A DNA stretch of 64,000 nucleotides from Latilactobacillus sakei subsp. sakei DSM 20017 = JCM 1157 (GTDB taxonomy: Bacteria; Bacillota; Bacilli; Lactobacillales; Lactobacillaceae), in assembly GCF_002370355.1 (NCBI RefSeq), contig NZ_AP017929.1, forward strand, positions 1,116,001-1,180,000, written 5' to 3'. Shown in pieces: positions 16,816 through 24,092 of the stretch (positions within the stretch are counted from its first letter, which is position 1; each line of letters begins with the position of its first letter). The translations under genes and the position numbers were made by a program. Below the pieces are notes generated by a model, which was not told where the DNA came from, made no database searches, and worked only from the letters and a program-made list of their open reading frames with translations.

Positions 16816-17481
16816 ATGAAAGTAAATCATACTACCAAAGATTGGCGAGAAATACCATTTGTCGCTTATGCTTTGATTATCATGAACGTCCTTTATTTTG
16901 GGTTAATGTTTGTTGCACCAATGATTTGGGCGCAGGGAATTACGTCGGTGCAAGGCTTGCTGGCAGGTGGGGTTGTCCCATTTTTAATGGCTTCAATTAA
17001 CCATATTAGTTTTTTAAGTCTCTTAATGGATTGTGTTATTTTATATTTTGTCGGGAGCCAATTAGAATCATTAATTGGTCATTGGCGCTTATTAGCAATC
17101 TATATACTCAGTAGTTTAGCAAGTTTAATCACACAAGGCCTTTTCTTAGGAACAGGTTCGCAAACGATTACAGCGGGCTTAGCCGTTCTTGGGATTTTTG
17201 GTGGTTTTTTAATGCTTGGTGATGCGTTCAAAGATAATCCAGTTTTTGGTCAGATTGCGCGCCAGTATTGGTTATTCCTATTTTTAACAGCCGGATTACA
17301 ATTTGTCGTTAATCGCAATGCGATGTACGGGATGGTTGGCGGTATTTTAGGTGGCTTTTTAAGTAGTATGGCACTTGGCGCACCACGTATCGGGAAAATT
17401 AACCCGCTAAACCGTGTGGTTAGTGGGTTAATTTACGTCATTACCCTCATTTTATTTGTCTACTTGGGTATGAATCGTTAA
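16816..17481 (+). CDS. Rhomboid-like membrane protein lacking the catalytic dyad
   Basis: 221 aa with six to seven hydrophobic helices. Position and topology match Bacillus GluP/YqgP. The region LYFVGSQLESLIGHWRL corresponds to the L1 loop and following helix of rhomboids. However, where active enzymes have GxSG on helix 4 this protein has ITAGLAVLGIFGG (Ser replaced by Ala). Where helix 6 has HxGG, it has GMVGGILGG (His replaced by Met). It is therefore probably a proteolytically inactive rhomboid pseudoenzyme. It starts 12 bp after the cyclo-ligase stop, in the same operon. Confidence 0.75.
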   Translation: MKVNHTTKDWREIPFVAYALIIMNVLYFGLMFVAPMIWAQGITSVQGLLAGGVVPFLMASINHISFLSLLMDCVILYFVGSQLESLIGHWRLLAIYILSSLASLITQGLFLGTGSQTITAGLAVLGIFGGFLMLGDAFKDNPVFGQIARQYWLFLFLTAGLQFVVNRNAMYGMVGGILGGFLSSMALGAPRIGKINPLNRVVSGLIYVITLILFVYLGMNR

Positions 17482-17513
17482 TAAATTTAGGTATAATATG
17501 ATAGGTGAAGTTG

Positions 17514-17747
17514 ATGAGAACACTTTATGATGTACAACAACTTTTAAAACAATTTGGTGTTTATGTCCATGTTGGTAAGCGACTTTGGGATATTGAGCTA
17601 ACGAGTATCGAGTTACGTCATGTCTACGATGCTGGTTTAATCGATGGTAAAGTGTATCGCGACGCTAAGATGGTGCTAGTACATGAACATCGGTTGGAAG
17701 AAAAACAAACATTCAATCATGAATTATTGGAGGAAAAGTTTAAATGA
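17514..17747 (+). CDS. YqgQ family protein
   Basis: About 77 aa starting MRTLYDVQQLLKQFG; AGGTGA precedes the ATG at 17514, and the GTG at 17505 falls in that Shine-Dalgarno. Matches the small YqgQ family (RLWDIELTSIELRHVYDAGLID), which is found next to glucokinase genes in Firmicutes and has no assigned function. Its stop overlaps the glcK start by 4 bp (ATGA). Confidence 0.9.
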   Translation: MRTLYDVQQLLKQFGVYVHVGKRLWDIELTSIELRHVYDAGLIDGKVYRDAKMVLVHEHRLEEKQTFNHELLEEKFK

Positions 17748-18715
17748 CAGACAAGAAGTTAATCGGCGTTGACTTAGGTGGTACAACGGCTAAATTTGCA
17801 ATTATGACAGTGGATGGCGACATTCAACAACGTTGGAGTATCGATACAGATATTTTAGATGAAGGTAGCCACATTGTGCCCGATATCGTTGAATTGATTA
17901 ATCATCATTTAGATTTATACAACATGACACCAGAAGATTTCATCGGAATCGGTATGGGAACACCTGGTAGTGTTAACAGTGAAGAAGGTACTGTTATTGG
18001 TGCCTTCAACTTAAACTGGAAAGTAACGCAATACTTACGTCGCGATATTGAAGCTGGCACACATATGAAACTAGCAGTTGATAATGATGCCAATGTAGCC
18101 GCTTTAGGCGAACGTTGGAAGGGTGCTGGTGAAAACCAACCTGACGTTGCTTTCGTGACACTTGGTACTGGTGTCGGTGGCGGGATCGTTGCTGATGGTC
18201 ATTTACTACACGGTGTTGCTGGTTCTGCCGGTGAATTAGGTCACGTGACTGTTGAACCACGCGGTTACGAATGTACTTGTGGTAAAAAAGGTTGTTTAGA
18301 AACTTATGCTTCAGCAACAGGTGTTGTGCGTGTTGCGCGTGACATGGCTGAAGAATATGCTGGTAATTCAAAATTGAAGACAATGTTAGATGATGGCGAA
18401 CAAATCAGTTCAAAACTTGTTTTCGACTTGGCTAAGGAATCAGATCCTTTGGCTGTCAAAGTGGTTGACCGCGTGTCATACTACCTTGGTTTAGCTTTAG
18501 CTAACGTTGGTAACATGTTGAACCCAGCCTACATCGTTATCGGTGGTGGTGTTTCAGCTGCTGGTGAATTCTTACGTAAACAAGTTGAAGCTTACTTTGA
18601 AGAATTTACATTCCCAAATGTTAAGCAAACAATGAAGGTTCGTTTAGCTAACTTAGGTAACGTTGCCGGTGTTATCGGTGCTGCTTCATTAGCTTTACAA
18701 TTTGACCAACAATAA
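17744..18715 (+). CDS. glcK: Glucokinase, ROK family
   Basis: 323 aa. Phosphorylates glucose at C6 with ATP. ROK features: N-terminal GVDLGGTTAKFAIM phosphate-binding loop, AVDNDANVAALGE near residue 105 with the catalytic Asp, LGTGVGGGIV, GELGHVTVEPRGYECTCGKKGC with the CxCGxxGC zinc ligands, and IVIGGGVSAAGEFL. Translationally coupled to yqgQ. Confidence 0.96.
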   Translation: MTDKKLIGVDLGGTTAKFAIMTVDGDIQQRWSIDTDILDEGSHIVPDIVELINHHLDLYNMTPEDFIGIGMGTPGSVNSEEGTVIGAFNLNWKVTQYLRRDIEAGTHMKLAVDNDANVAALGERWKGAGENQPDVAFVTLGTGVGGGIVADGHLLHGVAGSAGELGHVTVEPRGYECTCGKKGCLETYASATGVVRVARDMAEEYAGNSKLKTMLDDGEQISSKLVFDLAKESDPLAVKVVDRVSYYLGLALANVGNMLNPAYIVIGGGVSAAGEFLRKQVEAYFEEFTFPNVKQTMKVRLANLGNVAGVIGAASLALQFDQQ

Positions 18716-18739
18716 TCTGTTAAAAAGGAAGTTTTGTAG

Positions 18740-19153
18740 ATGTTTGTAATCGGGACAATTAATCCAATGTTTGTTGTTAATATTATCTTGATCGCTATTT
18801 TGTTATGGATAATTGGCGTGTGGGTTTACTATAAAATCCAACGTAAGCGTCTAGGCGGCGAACTGACTGAAAAGGCATTTGAAGAAAACATGCGTAAAGC
18901 CCAAATCGTTGATTTGCGTGAACGCAAGGATTTCGATGCTGGCCATATCTTAGGTGCTCGGAGCATTCCTTACCCAATGTTGAAACAAAACATGGGTGAA
19001 TTACGAATGGATTTGCCGGTCTACCTCTATGATACAGGCATTACATTAAGCGTTCGTGCAGCATTAAAACTTCGCAAAGCAGGTTTTACGAACGTTAAAT
19101 GGCTCCAAAAAGGTTTTAACAACTGGACAGGAAAAACAAAACGTAAAAAGTAG
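18740..19153 (+). CDS. Membrane-anchored rhodanese-like protein without active-site Cys
   Basis: 137 aa. One N-terminal helix (about residues 10-30) and a cytoplasmic rhodanese domain with IVDLRERKDFDAGHILGARSIP and GFNNWTGK. In active YqhL-type proteins the loop is VYxxCxSGxRS; here it reads VYLYDTGITLS, so the catalytic Cys is replaced by Asp. It therefore cannot act as a classical sulfurtransferase and may be a regulatory or binding domain. It follows glcK by 24 bp and is the last gene of this operon. Confidence 0.85.
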   Translation: MFVIGTINPMFVVNIILIAILLWIIGVWVYYKIQRKRLGGELTEKAFEENMRKAQIVDLRERKDFDAGHILGARSIPYPMLKQNMGELRMDLPVYLYDTGITLSVRAALKLRKAGFTNVKWLQKGFNNWTGKTKRKK

Positions 19154-19161
19154 ATTAAAAA

Positions 19162-19207
19162 AAGACCCAAAAGTCGCCAGTGAAAAACAGCAGACTTTTG
19201 GGTTTTT
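19162..19207 (+). terminator. Terminator after the rhodanese-like gene
   Basis: GACCCAAAAGTC pairs with GACTTTTGGGT..., followed by TTTTT. Confidence 0.8.
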
Positions 19208-19217
19208 ATATGAAAAA

Positions 19218-19336
19218 GAGTGCTTTTACCGCTTGGTCAGCTTTTGAGCATTAACCTAGGGTGACGAATTAGCGATGTAATCGCTAGTTTGGCACACGTA
19301 GTTAAGCACAGAAAGCTAGCGATAAAAGTACGTTTC
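19218..19336 (+). repeat. Structured intergenic repeat, copy A
   Basis: 119 nt from GAGTGC to ACGTTTC. Outer arms GTGCTTTTA.CGCT with AGCG.TAAAAGTAC; second arms TTAAC/GTTAA flanked by CCTAG and ACGTAG; inner hairpin TTAGCGAT-gta-ATCGCTAG. First of two tandem copies in a 371-bp convergent gap. Unlike the other loci it lies beyond the upstream gene's terminator. Confidence 0.7.
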
Positions 19337-19344
19337 AAGAAAAA

Positions 19345-19463
19345 GAGTGCTTTTCAAAGCGATTTGATTCTGAGCATTTGCCTAGTATCGTGAATAAACG
19401 ACGCTAGTCGATTGTTTGCGGTACGTAGCAAAGCACAAGAGGCAGCTTTGAAAAGCACGTTTC
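19345..19463 (+). repeat. Structured intergenic repeat, copy B
   Basis: 119 nt from GAGTGC to CACGTTTC. Outer arms GTGCTTTTCAAAGC and GCTTTGAAAAGCAC are perfectly complementary (14 bp); second arms TTTGC/GCAAA beside TACGTAG; inner stem ACGAC-gcta-GTCG. Begins 127 bp after the start of copy A, in the same orientation. Confidence 0.75.
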
Positions 19464-19466
19464 AGC

Positions 19467-19507
19467 ACAAAAAAAGACGCCACCCACAAAAGCAGGTCAA
19501 CGTCTTG
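19467..19507 (-). terminator. Terminator of the DUF3042 gene
   Basis: On the minus strand AAGACGT and GACC pair with GGGT..CGTCTT, followed by seven T. Confidence 0.6.
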
Positions 19508-19524
19508 TGATCATCTTTAATCGC

Positions 19525-19704
19525 TTAGCCTTGGTGAGCTGAATGGCTCTTACGGTTAGCGCGACGACGATTTTCTTCGATTTTATTTTCTTCTTCTTCG
19601 ATAGGATCTAACACGGTTTTCTTAAATGCAAAGAGTGAACCGGCAATCGCACCAACAGTAGAAACAGTCCCGATTACGAAACCTTTAAAAAATTTATGTT
19701 TCAT
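19525..19704 (-). CDS. DUF3042 family protein
   Basis: A 59-aa protein read from the ATG at 19702-19704, starting MKHKFFKGFVIGTVSTVGA and ending in a basic segment with NRRRANRKSHSAHQG. One N-terminal membrane helix, then an acidic EEEE stretch and the basic tail, exactly the layout of the DUF3042 proteins of Lactobacillales. Function unknown. GAGG lies just upstream. Divergent from miaA. Confidence 0.9.
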   Translation of the reverse strand: MKHKFFKGFVIGTVSTVGAIAGSLFAFKKTVLDPIEEEENKIEENRRRANRKSHSAHQG

Positions 19705-19802
19705 CGTAAAACCTCCTCAATCATTCATTCAAACTATATGTTCATTATCGCGTATTTAGGCGCGAATAGCTAGTAAAATACGTTAATTAGTGTGGTGAAA
19801 TA

Positions 19803-20735
19803 ATGAAAAAAGAAAAGATAATTGTCATTGTAGGGCCCACGGGTGTTGGTAAGACGGCACTTAGCCTACAAGTGGCACAACAGTTGAAGGGCGAAATTAT
19901 TTCTGGAGACGCGATGCAAGTTTACCGTCATCTTGATATCGGTACGGCCAAAGTAACGCCGGCAGAACAAGCCATTGCGCCGCATCATTTAATCGATGTC
20001 GCTGATATTGATGAACGTTTCACGGCTTTTGACTTTCAACAACAAGGTCAACAGTTGATTACAAAAATTACTGACCGTCAACATCTACCGTTGATTGTTG
20101 GTGGGACAGGTCTTTATTTGCAAGCTTTGTTGTATGATATGACGCTGGGAAGTGCAACGGATGCTGAACAGGATTTCAGTATTCGCAATAAATGGCAAGC
20201 ATACTTAGAACAGCATTCAGAAACTGATTTATGGCAGGCGCTGGCTAAGATTGATCCAGATGCTGCGGCAAAAATTCCAGCGGCCAATACGCGTCGCGTT
20301 ATTCGGGCGTTAGAAGTTTATGAAACAACGGGTGTTTTATTCTCGCAACAAAAGCCTAAGGAGTTGCGCTATGATACCTTTATTATTGGCTTGAATTGCG
20401 AGCGTCCTGTCTTGTACGAGCGGATTAACCAGCGTGTTGACCAAATGGTGGACGCCGGATTAATTGAAGAAGCAGGATGGGCTTATGAACGCCGTGCAAC
20501 AAGTCCGCAAGCAGTTCGCGGTATTGGTTATAAGGAATTTTTCCCGTACTTTGATGGTGAGTGTTCACTAGAGGCAGCTATTGATCAAGTGAAGCAAAAC
20601 TCGCGCCATTATGCAAAACGGCAATTAACGTGGTTTAGAAACCAAATTCCTGTTAACTGGTATAATCTAGTCGAGCATCAAGAAGCAGACTTAGCGCGCA
20701 TCCAAGCAGATATCCAAACCTGGTTACAGAAATAG
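19803..20735 (+). CDS. miaA: tRNA dimethylallyltransferase
   Basis: 310 aa. Adds the dimethylallyl group to A37 of tRNAs reading UNN codons. P-loop VGPTGVGKTALSL at residues 10-22, ISGDAMQVYRHLDIGTAK, HHLIDVADIDERFTAFDF, and VGGTGLYLQALLYD. As in Bacillus, a YnbB-type gene and glnR-glnA follow nearby, but no hfq or hflX is present between them. Confidence 0.96.
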   Translation: MKKEKIIVIVGPTGVGKTALSLQVAQQLKGEIISGDAMQVYRHLDIGTAKVTPAEQAIAPHHLIDVADIDERFTAFDFQQQGQQLITKITDRQHLPLIVGGTGLYLQALLYDMTLGSATDAEQDFSIRNKWQAYLEQHSETDLWQALAKIDPDAAAKIPAANTRRVIRALEVYETTGVLFSQQKPKELRYDTFIIGLNCERPVLYERINQRVDQMVDAGLIEEAGWAYERRATSPQAVRGIGYKEFFPYFDGECSLEAAIDQVKQNSRHYAKRQLTWFRNQIPVNWYNLVEHQEADLARIQADIQTWLQK

Positions 20736-20754
20736 TGGAAACGGAGTGAATAAT

Positions 20755-22011
20755 ATGAATTGGCAAGATTCGTTAGCACCAGAATTACGGACCAAAATTG
20801 AAGCCGTTGACGCTCAAATTGCGCCACGACTTCAAGCGTTAGATGAACAAATCATTAATAATCAAGCAAAGGTGCTGCAAGCCTTTCAAGAAGAAAATAT
20901 TTCAGAATCACATTTAAACGGAACAACGGGTTATGGGAACGATGACCAAGGACGCGATAAGTTAGAAGCGGTCTATAGTCGTTTTTTCAAGACGGAAGAC
21001 GCGCTTGTTCGGCCACAACTGGTTTCTGGCACACATGCGATTGGAACAGCTTTATTGGGCATGTTACGCCCTGGAGATGATTTACTCTATCTGACCGGAG
21101 AACCTTACGATACGCTCCAAGAAGTTGTCGGGATGGCCGGTAACGGCATTGGTTCGATGAAGGAATATCAAATTGGCTTTGATTACGTGTCATTATTGGC
21201 AGATGGCTCGGTCGATTTTGAAACAGCTAAGACGAAGATCACGGCTAAAACGAAAGTCGTTGCGATTCAACGTTCACGTGGTTATGCCGATCGCGATAGT
21301 TTTACGGTTGCTAAAATTGAAGAGATGGTGCGTTTTATCAAGGGGATTAATCCCGAATTGATTGTCTTCGTTGATAATGCTTACGGCGAATTCTCAGAAA
21401 CAATCGAACCAACGGAAGTCGGCGCGGATGTCATGGCCGGTTCATTGATTAAAAATGCTGGTGGTGGTATTGCCCAAACAGGTGGTTACATTGTTGGGCC
21501 AGAACGCTTGATTGAAATGATTGGTTATCGCTTAACGGTGCCAGGTGTTGGTGCCAGTGAAGGGGCCACACAAGGTAACTTACAATTAATGTTCGAAGGC
21601 TTTTTCTTAGCGCCAAGTGTTACAGGAAATGCCATCAAAGGTGCCGTTTTTGAAGCAGCGCTTTTGGAACAAATGGGCTTGAACGTTTCGCCAAAATGGG
21701 ATGCCCCTAGAACTGATTTAATTCAAACAGTTAACTTTGGTAATCCTGATGACATGGTTAAGTTTGCGGGTTGTGTACAAGCACAATCACCAATCGATTC
21801 TTTTGTCACGCCAATTCCAAGTGACTTTGCCGGGTACGAAGATCAAATCGTGATGGCTGCCGGGACCTTTATTCAAGGCGCCAGCATCGAATTTTCAGCT
21901 GACGGACCATTGCGGGCACCTTACACGCTTTATTTACAAGGTGGTTTAACTTATGCGCACGTTAAACTCGCCATTAGTCGGGCAGTGCAAACAACATTCT
22001 TTGAAAAATAA
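20755..22011 (+). CDS. YnbB-like PLP-dependent enzyme (aluminium resistance/methionine gamma-lyase family)
   Basis: About 418 aa from the ATG at 20755, with GGAG eight bases before; the GTG at 20746 overlaps that Shine-Dalgarno. A fold-type I PLP protein of the aluminium-resistance (YnbB) family: LVSGTHAIGTALLGMLRPGD, VFVDNAYGEF with the PLP-contacting Asp, and SLIKNAGGGIAQTGGY with the Schiff-base Lys. The substrate is not established. It follows miaA by about 20 bp and ends at a strong terminator. Confidence 0.88.
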   Translation: MNWQDSLAPELRTKIEAVDAQIAPRLQALDEQIINNQAKVLQAFQEENISESHLNGTTGYGNDDQGRDKLEAVYSRFFKTEDALVRPQLVSGTHAIGTALLGMLRPGDDLLYLTGEPYDTLQEVVGMAGNGIGSMKEYQIGFDYVSLLADGSVDFETAKTKITAKTKVVAIQRSRGYADRDSFTVAKIEEMVRFIKGINPELIVFVDNAYGEFSETIEPTEVGADVMAGSLIKNAGGGIAQTGGYIVGPERLIEMIGYRLTVPGVGASEGATQGNLQLMFEGFFLAPSVTGNAIKGAVFEAALLEQMGLNVSPKWDAPRTDLIQTVNFGNPDDMVKFAGCVQAQSPIDSFVTPIPSDFAGYEDQIVMAAGTFIQGASIEFSADGPLRAPYTLYLQGGLTYAHVKLAISRAVQTTFFEK

Positions 22012-22017
22012 ACAGGT

Positions 22018-22057
22018 AGCGGTGAATCAAATTGACGTTTGATTCACCGCTTTTTTT
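22018..22057 (+). terminator. Terminator after the YnbB-like gene
   Basis: A perfect 14-bp stem (AGCGGTGAATCAAA and complement) followed by seven T. Confidence 0.9.
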
Positions 22058-22069
22058 GTATGTAAAGCG

Positions 22070-22179
22070 TGGTATGATAAGGGTGCAACGAATCGTAGCG
22101 GTCTGATTTAACCATTGCTTCAGATTGTTGCTGGTGAAAAAAGGCGGTTTTCGCTACGGTAGGTCTTGGAGGTGGTTAG
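22070..22179 (+). promoter_or_regulatory. Promoter and structured leader of the XRE gene
   Basis: An extended -10 (TGG-TATGAT, 22070-22078) without an obvious -35, then a leader in which CGTAGCG (22094-22100) is perfectly complementary to CGCTACG (22152-22158). A smaller TCTGA/TCAGA hairpin lies inside. The GGAGG ribosome binding site follows the closing arm. Confidence 0.45.
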
Positions 22180-23043
22180 ATGTTAATTGGTCAGCGCTTA
22201 AAACAATTTCGATTAGGTGCGGGGTATTCACAACAGACGCTTGCGGATAAACTTAATGTTTCACGCCAAGTTATTTCTAAGTGGGAAACCGACAAAAGTG
22301 TACCGGATTTGAACTTATTAGTCGGACTTGCACAACTTTATAACGTGAGCTTGAACGAACTGTTAGACGTTGAAACAGTTACCAAATCAGGTTCGCTGTT
22401 AACGCGATTACGACAGCATTGGCATTTATCTGAAACGGAAGAAACAGTGCCGTTATCCGCTTTGGGACAGCTTATCCAAAAACCAGAGCGGTACTATGTT
22501 GACTTAAGGCAACAGTTTAGTGAAACGTTGACAGATGTCGCTGTTATCAGGGACGGGCAAACGATGCCGACACATTGGCGGCAAACACGGACGCCTTATT
22601 TAATAACGTTAGCACCACATCAAATCAGTTTGAAACAGACAGATTATTTAAAAGTGATGCCCACGAAGATGGTTAAGCAATTGGCGACAACAGTAATTCG
22701 AGCTGTCCATTATGCAGTCTTCCAAACTGCTGGACCAGCAGCGGGGATTGGGGGACTACCAGGTATCGGTCACGCTTATCGCGCCATTGTCACTATTGAT
22801 ACAAAACAATCCTTAGTGCCATATTATGTAACCAATCAGGACTTTTATCAGTTGGCAAAAGTCTTGAAGGCCTATGCGCAAGAGGAACACATTCAATTTG
22901 ATGATTCGATGGGGTTACTACCGTTTTTCATGGCCCATGACACGACAGCGTGTTACGATTATTTAGAAACGCATTACAGCGAATTAGCGAAGAAAGTGGG
23001 CTTTCCAACAGAAAGTGCAGGACAGGCGGTTTATCGATGGTAG
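22180..23043 (+). CDS. XRE family transcriptional regulator
   Basis: 287 aa. Residues 5-60 form a Cro/C1 helix-turn-helix (LKQFRLGAGYSQQTLADKLNVSRQVISKWETDKSVPDLNLL). The rest is a larger domain of unknown type containing HYAVFQTAGPAAGIGGLPGIGHAY and a C-terminal portion with several aromatic residues; I do not recognise it. It overlaps the following Tag-like gene by 7 bp, so the two are probably a unit. They sit between ynbB and glnR, which are adjacent in Bacillus, suggesting an insertion specific to this lineage. Confidence 0.8.
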   Translation: MLIGQRLKQFRLGAGYSQQTLADKLNVSRQVISKWETDKSVPDLNLLVGLAQLYNVSLNELLDVETVTKSGSLLTRLRQHWHLSETEETVPLSALGQLIQKPERYYVDLRQQFSETLTDVAVIRDGQTMPTHWRQTRTPYLITLAPHQISLKQTDYLKVMPTKMVKQLATTVIRAVHYAVFQTAGPAAGIGGLPGIGHAYRAIVTIDTKQSLVPYYVTNQDFYQLAKVLKAYAQEEHIQFDDSMGLLPFFMAHDTTACYDYLETHYSELAKKVGFPTESAGQAVYRW

Positions 23044-23582
23044 ATGAGACAGCGAAAAATGATTTTAAAATAGCGACAGATGGTATTCAAGCCTATCATC
23101 GCTATTTTGGAACGCCAACTGATGATGATCAAATTTGGTTTGAACTCTTAACGGTTGGTGTTTTCCAGGTGGGTTTAAGTTGGAAAGTAGCCGCTAGTAA
23201 AATTCCAATTTTACGGCAACAAATGGCGGGGATGGTGATTGATCGGGTTGCACAATTTGATGAAATTGATGTTGAGCGACTTCAAGAAGCACCAGATATG
23301 ATTCGCAATACAAGAAAGATTCGCGCCACTATTCAGAATGCGCGGGCGATTCAAAAAGTGCAGGATGAGTTCGGTAGTTTCTCAGCGTACTTGTGGGCGT
23401 TTGTTGACAATCAACCTCAATTACTTGATTCACAAATGGCTGGGGTCTCCGATAAATCAGCGCCAATTAGTGCCCGACTTGCCAAAGACTTAAAGAAACG
23501 GGGCTTTAAATTTGTGGGACCCGTCGTTACGCATTTATTTATGCTTGCGGGCGGTTTAATCCAGCTGATTGATGAAGAATAG
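23037..23582 (+). CDS. Divergent DNA-3-methyladenine glycosylase I-like protein
   Basis: About 181 aa from the ATG at 23037. It resembles Tag: AYHRYFGTPTDDDQIWFELL followed by FQVGLSW (Tag: FEMICLEGQQAGLSW), then IRNTRKIRATIQNARA and a C-terminal GFKFVGPVVTHLFMLAGG. The Glu of LEGQQAGLSW, which recognises 3-methyladenine in E. coli Tag, aligns with Gly here (TVGVFQVGLSW), and the N-terminal zinc Cys is absent. It is probably an altered or inactive glycosylase. Overlaps the XRE gene by 7 bp. Confidence 0.75.
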   Translation: MVDETAKNDFKIATDGIQAYHRYFGTPTDDDQIWFELLTVGVFQVGLSWKVAASKIPILRQQMAGMVIDRVAQFDEIDVERLQEAPDMIRNTRKIRATIQNARAIQKVQDEFGSFSAYLWAFVDNQPQLLDSQMAGVSDKSAPISARLAKDLKKRGFKFVGPVVTHLFMLAGGLIQLIDEE

Positions 23583-23587
23583 CTTTT

Positions 23588-23619
23588 AAAAGGTAAACCA
23601 AAACGGTTTACCTTTTTTT
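23588..23619 (+). terminator. Terminator after the Tag-like gene
   Basis: AAAAGGTAAACC/GGTTTACCTTTTTTT stem-loop directly after the stop. Confidence 0.85.
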
Positions 23620-23629
23620 ATGCCATCCA

Positions 23630-23646
23630 TGTCAGAAAACCTAACA
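23630..23646 (+). promoter_or_regulatory. GlnR/TnrA box
   Basis: TGTCA-N7-TAACA matches the GlnR/TnrA consensus TGTNA-N7-TNACA at every specified base. It lies just upstream of the -35 of glnR-glnA, as expected for autoregulation by GlnR in response to glutamine. Confidence 0.85.
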
Positions 23647-23653
23647 TGAAATG

Positions 23654-23682
23654 TTGACCGGTAAGAAGTCGACTGGTAAGAT
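23654..23682 (+). promoter_or_regulatory. glnR-glnA promoter
   Basis: TTGACC at 23654-23659, exactly 17 bp spacer, TAAGAT at 23677-23682. Confidence 0.8.
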
Positions 23683-23705
23683 AAAATGCAAGTGAGGTGA
23701 AATAG

Positions 23706-24077
23706 ATGGCTGAAAAGCAATTAAGACGAAATTTAGCGGTTTTACCGATTGGAACGGTGATGAAGTTAACCGGTCAAACGGCGCGTCAAATCCGTTATTA
23801 TGAGAGTCAAGAACTTGTTTTGCCCGAACGTACGCCGGGGCACCAACGATTATTTTCGTTGAATGATGTTGATCGCCTATTAGAGATTAAGGATTATTTA
23901 GCAGAAGGAGCCACGATGGGTCAAATTCGCCAGATTTACCGCAAGCAAGCACAAAAAATAAAACAACGGCATCTGACCGATACCAAGGCCCGCCAATTGT
24001 TAGCCGAAGAAATGCTTTCGGTCGGTGGATTAGTAGGACAACGACCATCTATTTCACAATCATCTAAATTATATTAA
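23706..24077 (+). CDS. glnR: MerR-family nitrogen regulator GlnR
   Basis: 123 aa. N-terminal winged helix-turn-helix of the MerR type (VMKLTGQTARQIRYYESQELVLPERTPGHQRLFSLNDVDRL), then a short coiled-coil and the C-terminal tail through which feedback-inhibited glutamine synthetase modulates GlnR. Represses glnRA and ammonium-assimilation genes. Lies 15 bp before glnA; a GlnR box lies upstream. Confidence 0.96.
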   Translation: MAEKQLRRNLAVLPIGTVMKLTGQTARQIRYYESQELVLPERTPGHQRLFSLNDVDRLLEIKDYLAEGATMGQIRQIYRKQAQKIKQRHLTDTKARQLLAEEMLSVGGLVGQRPSISQSSKLY

Positions 24078-24092
24078 GGGGCGACTAGATTA

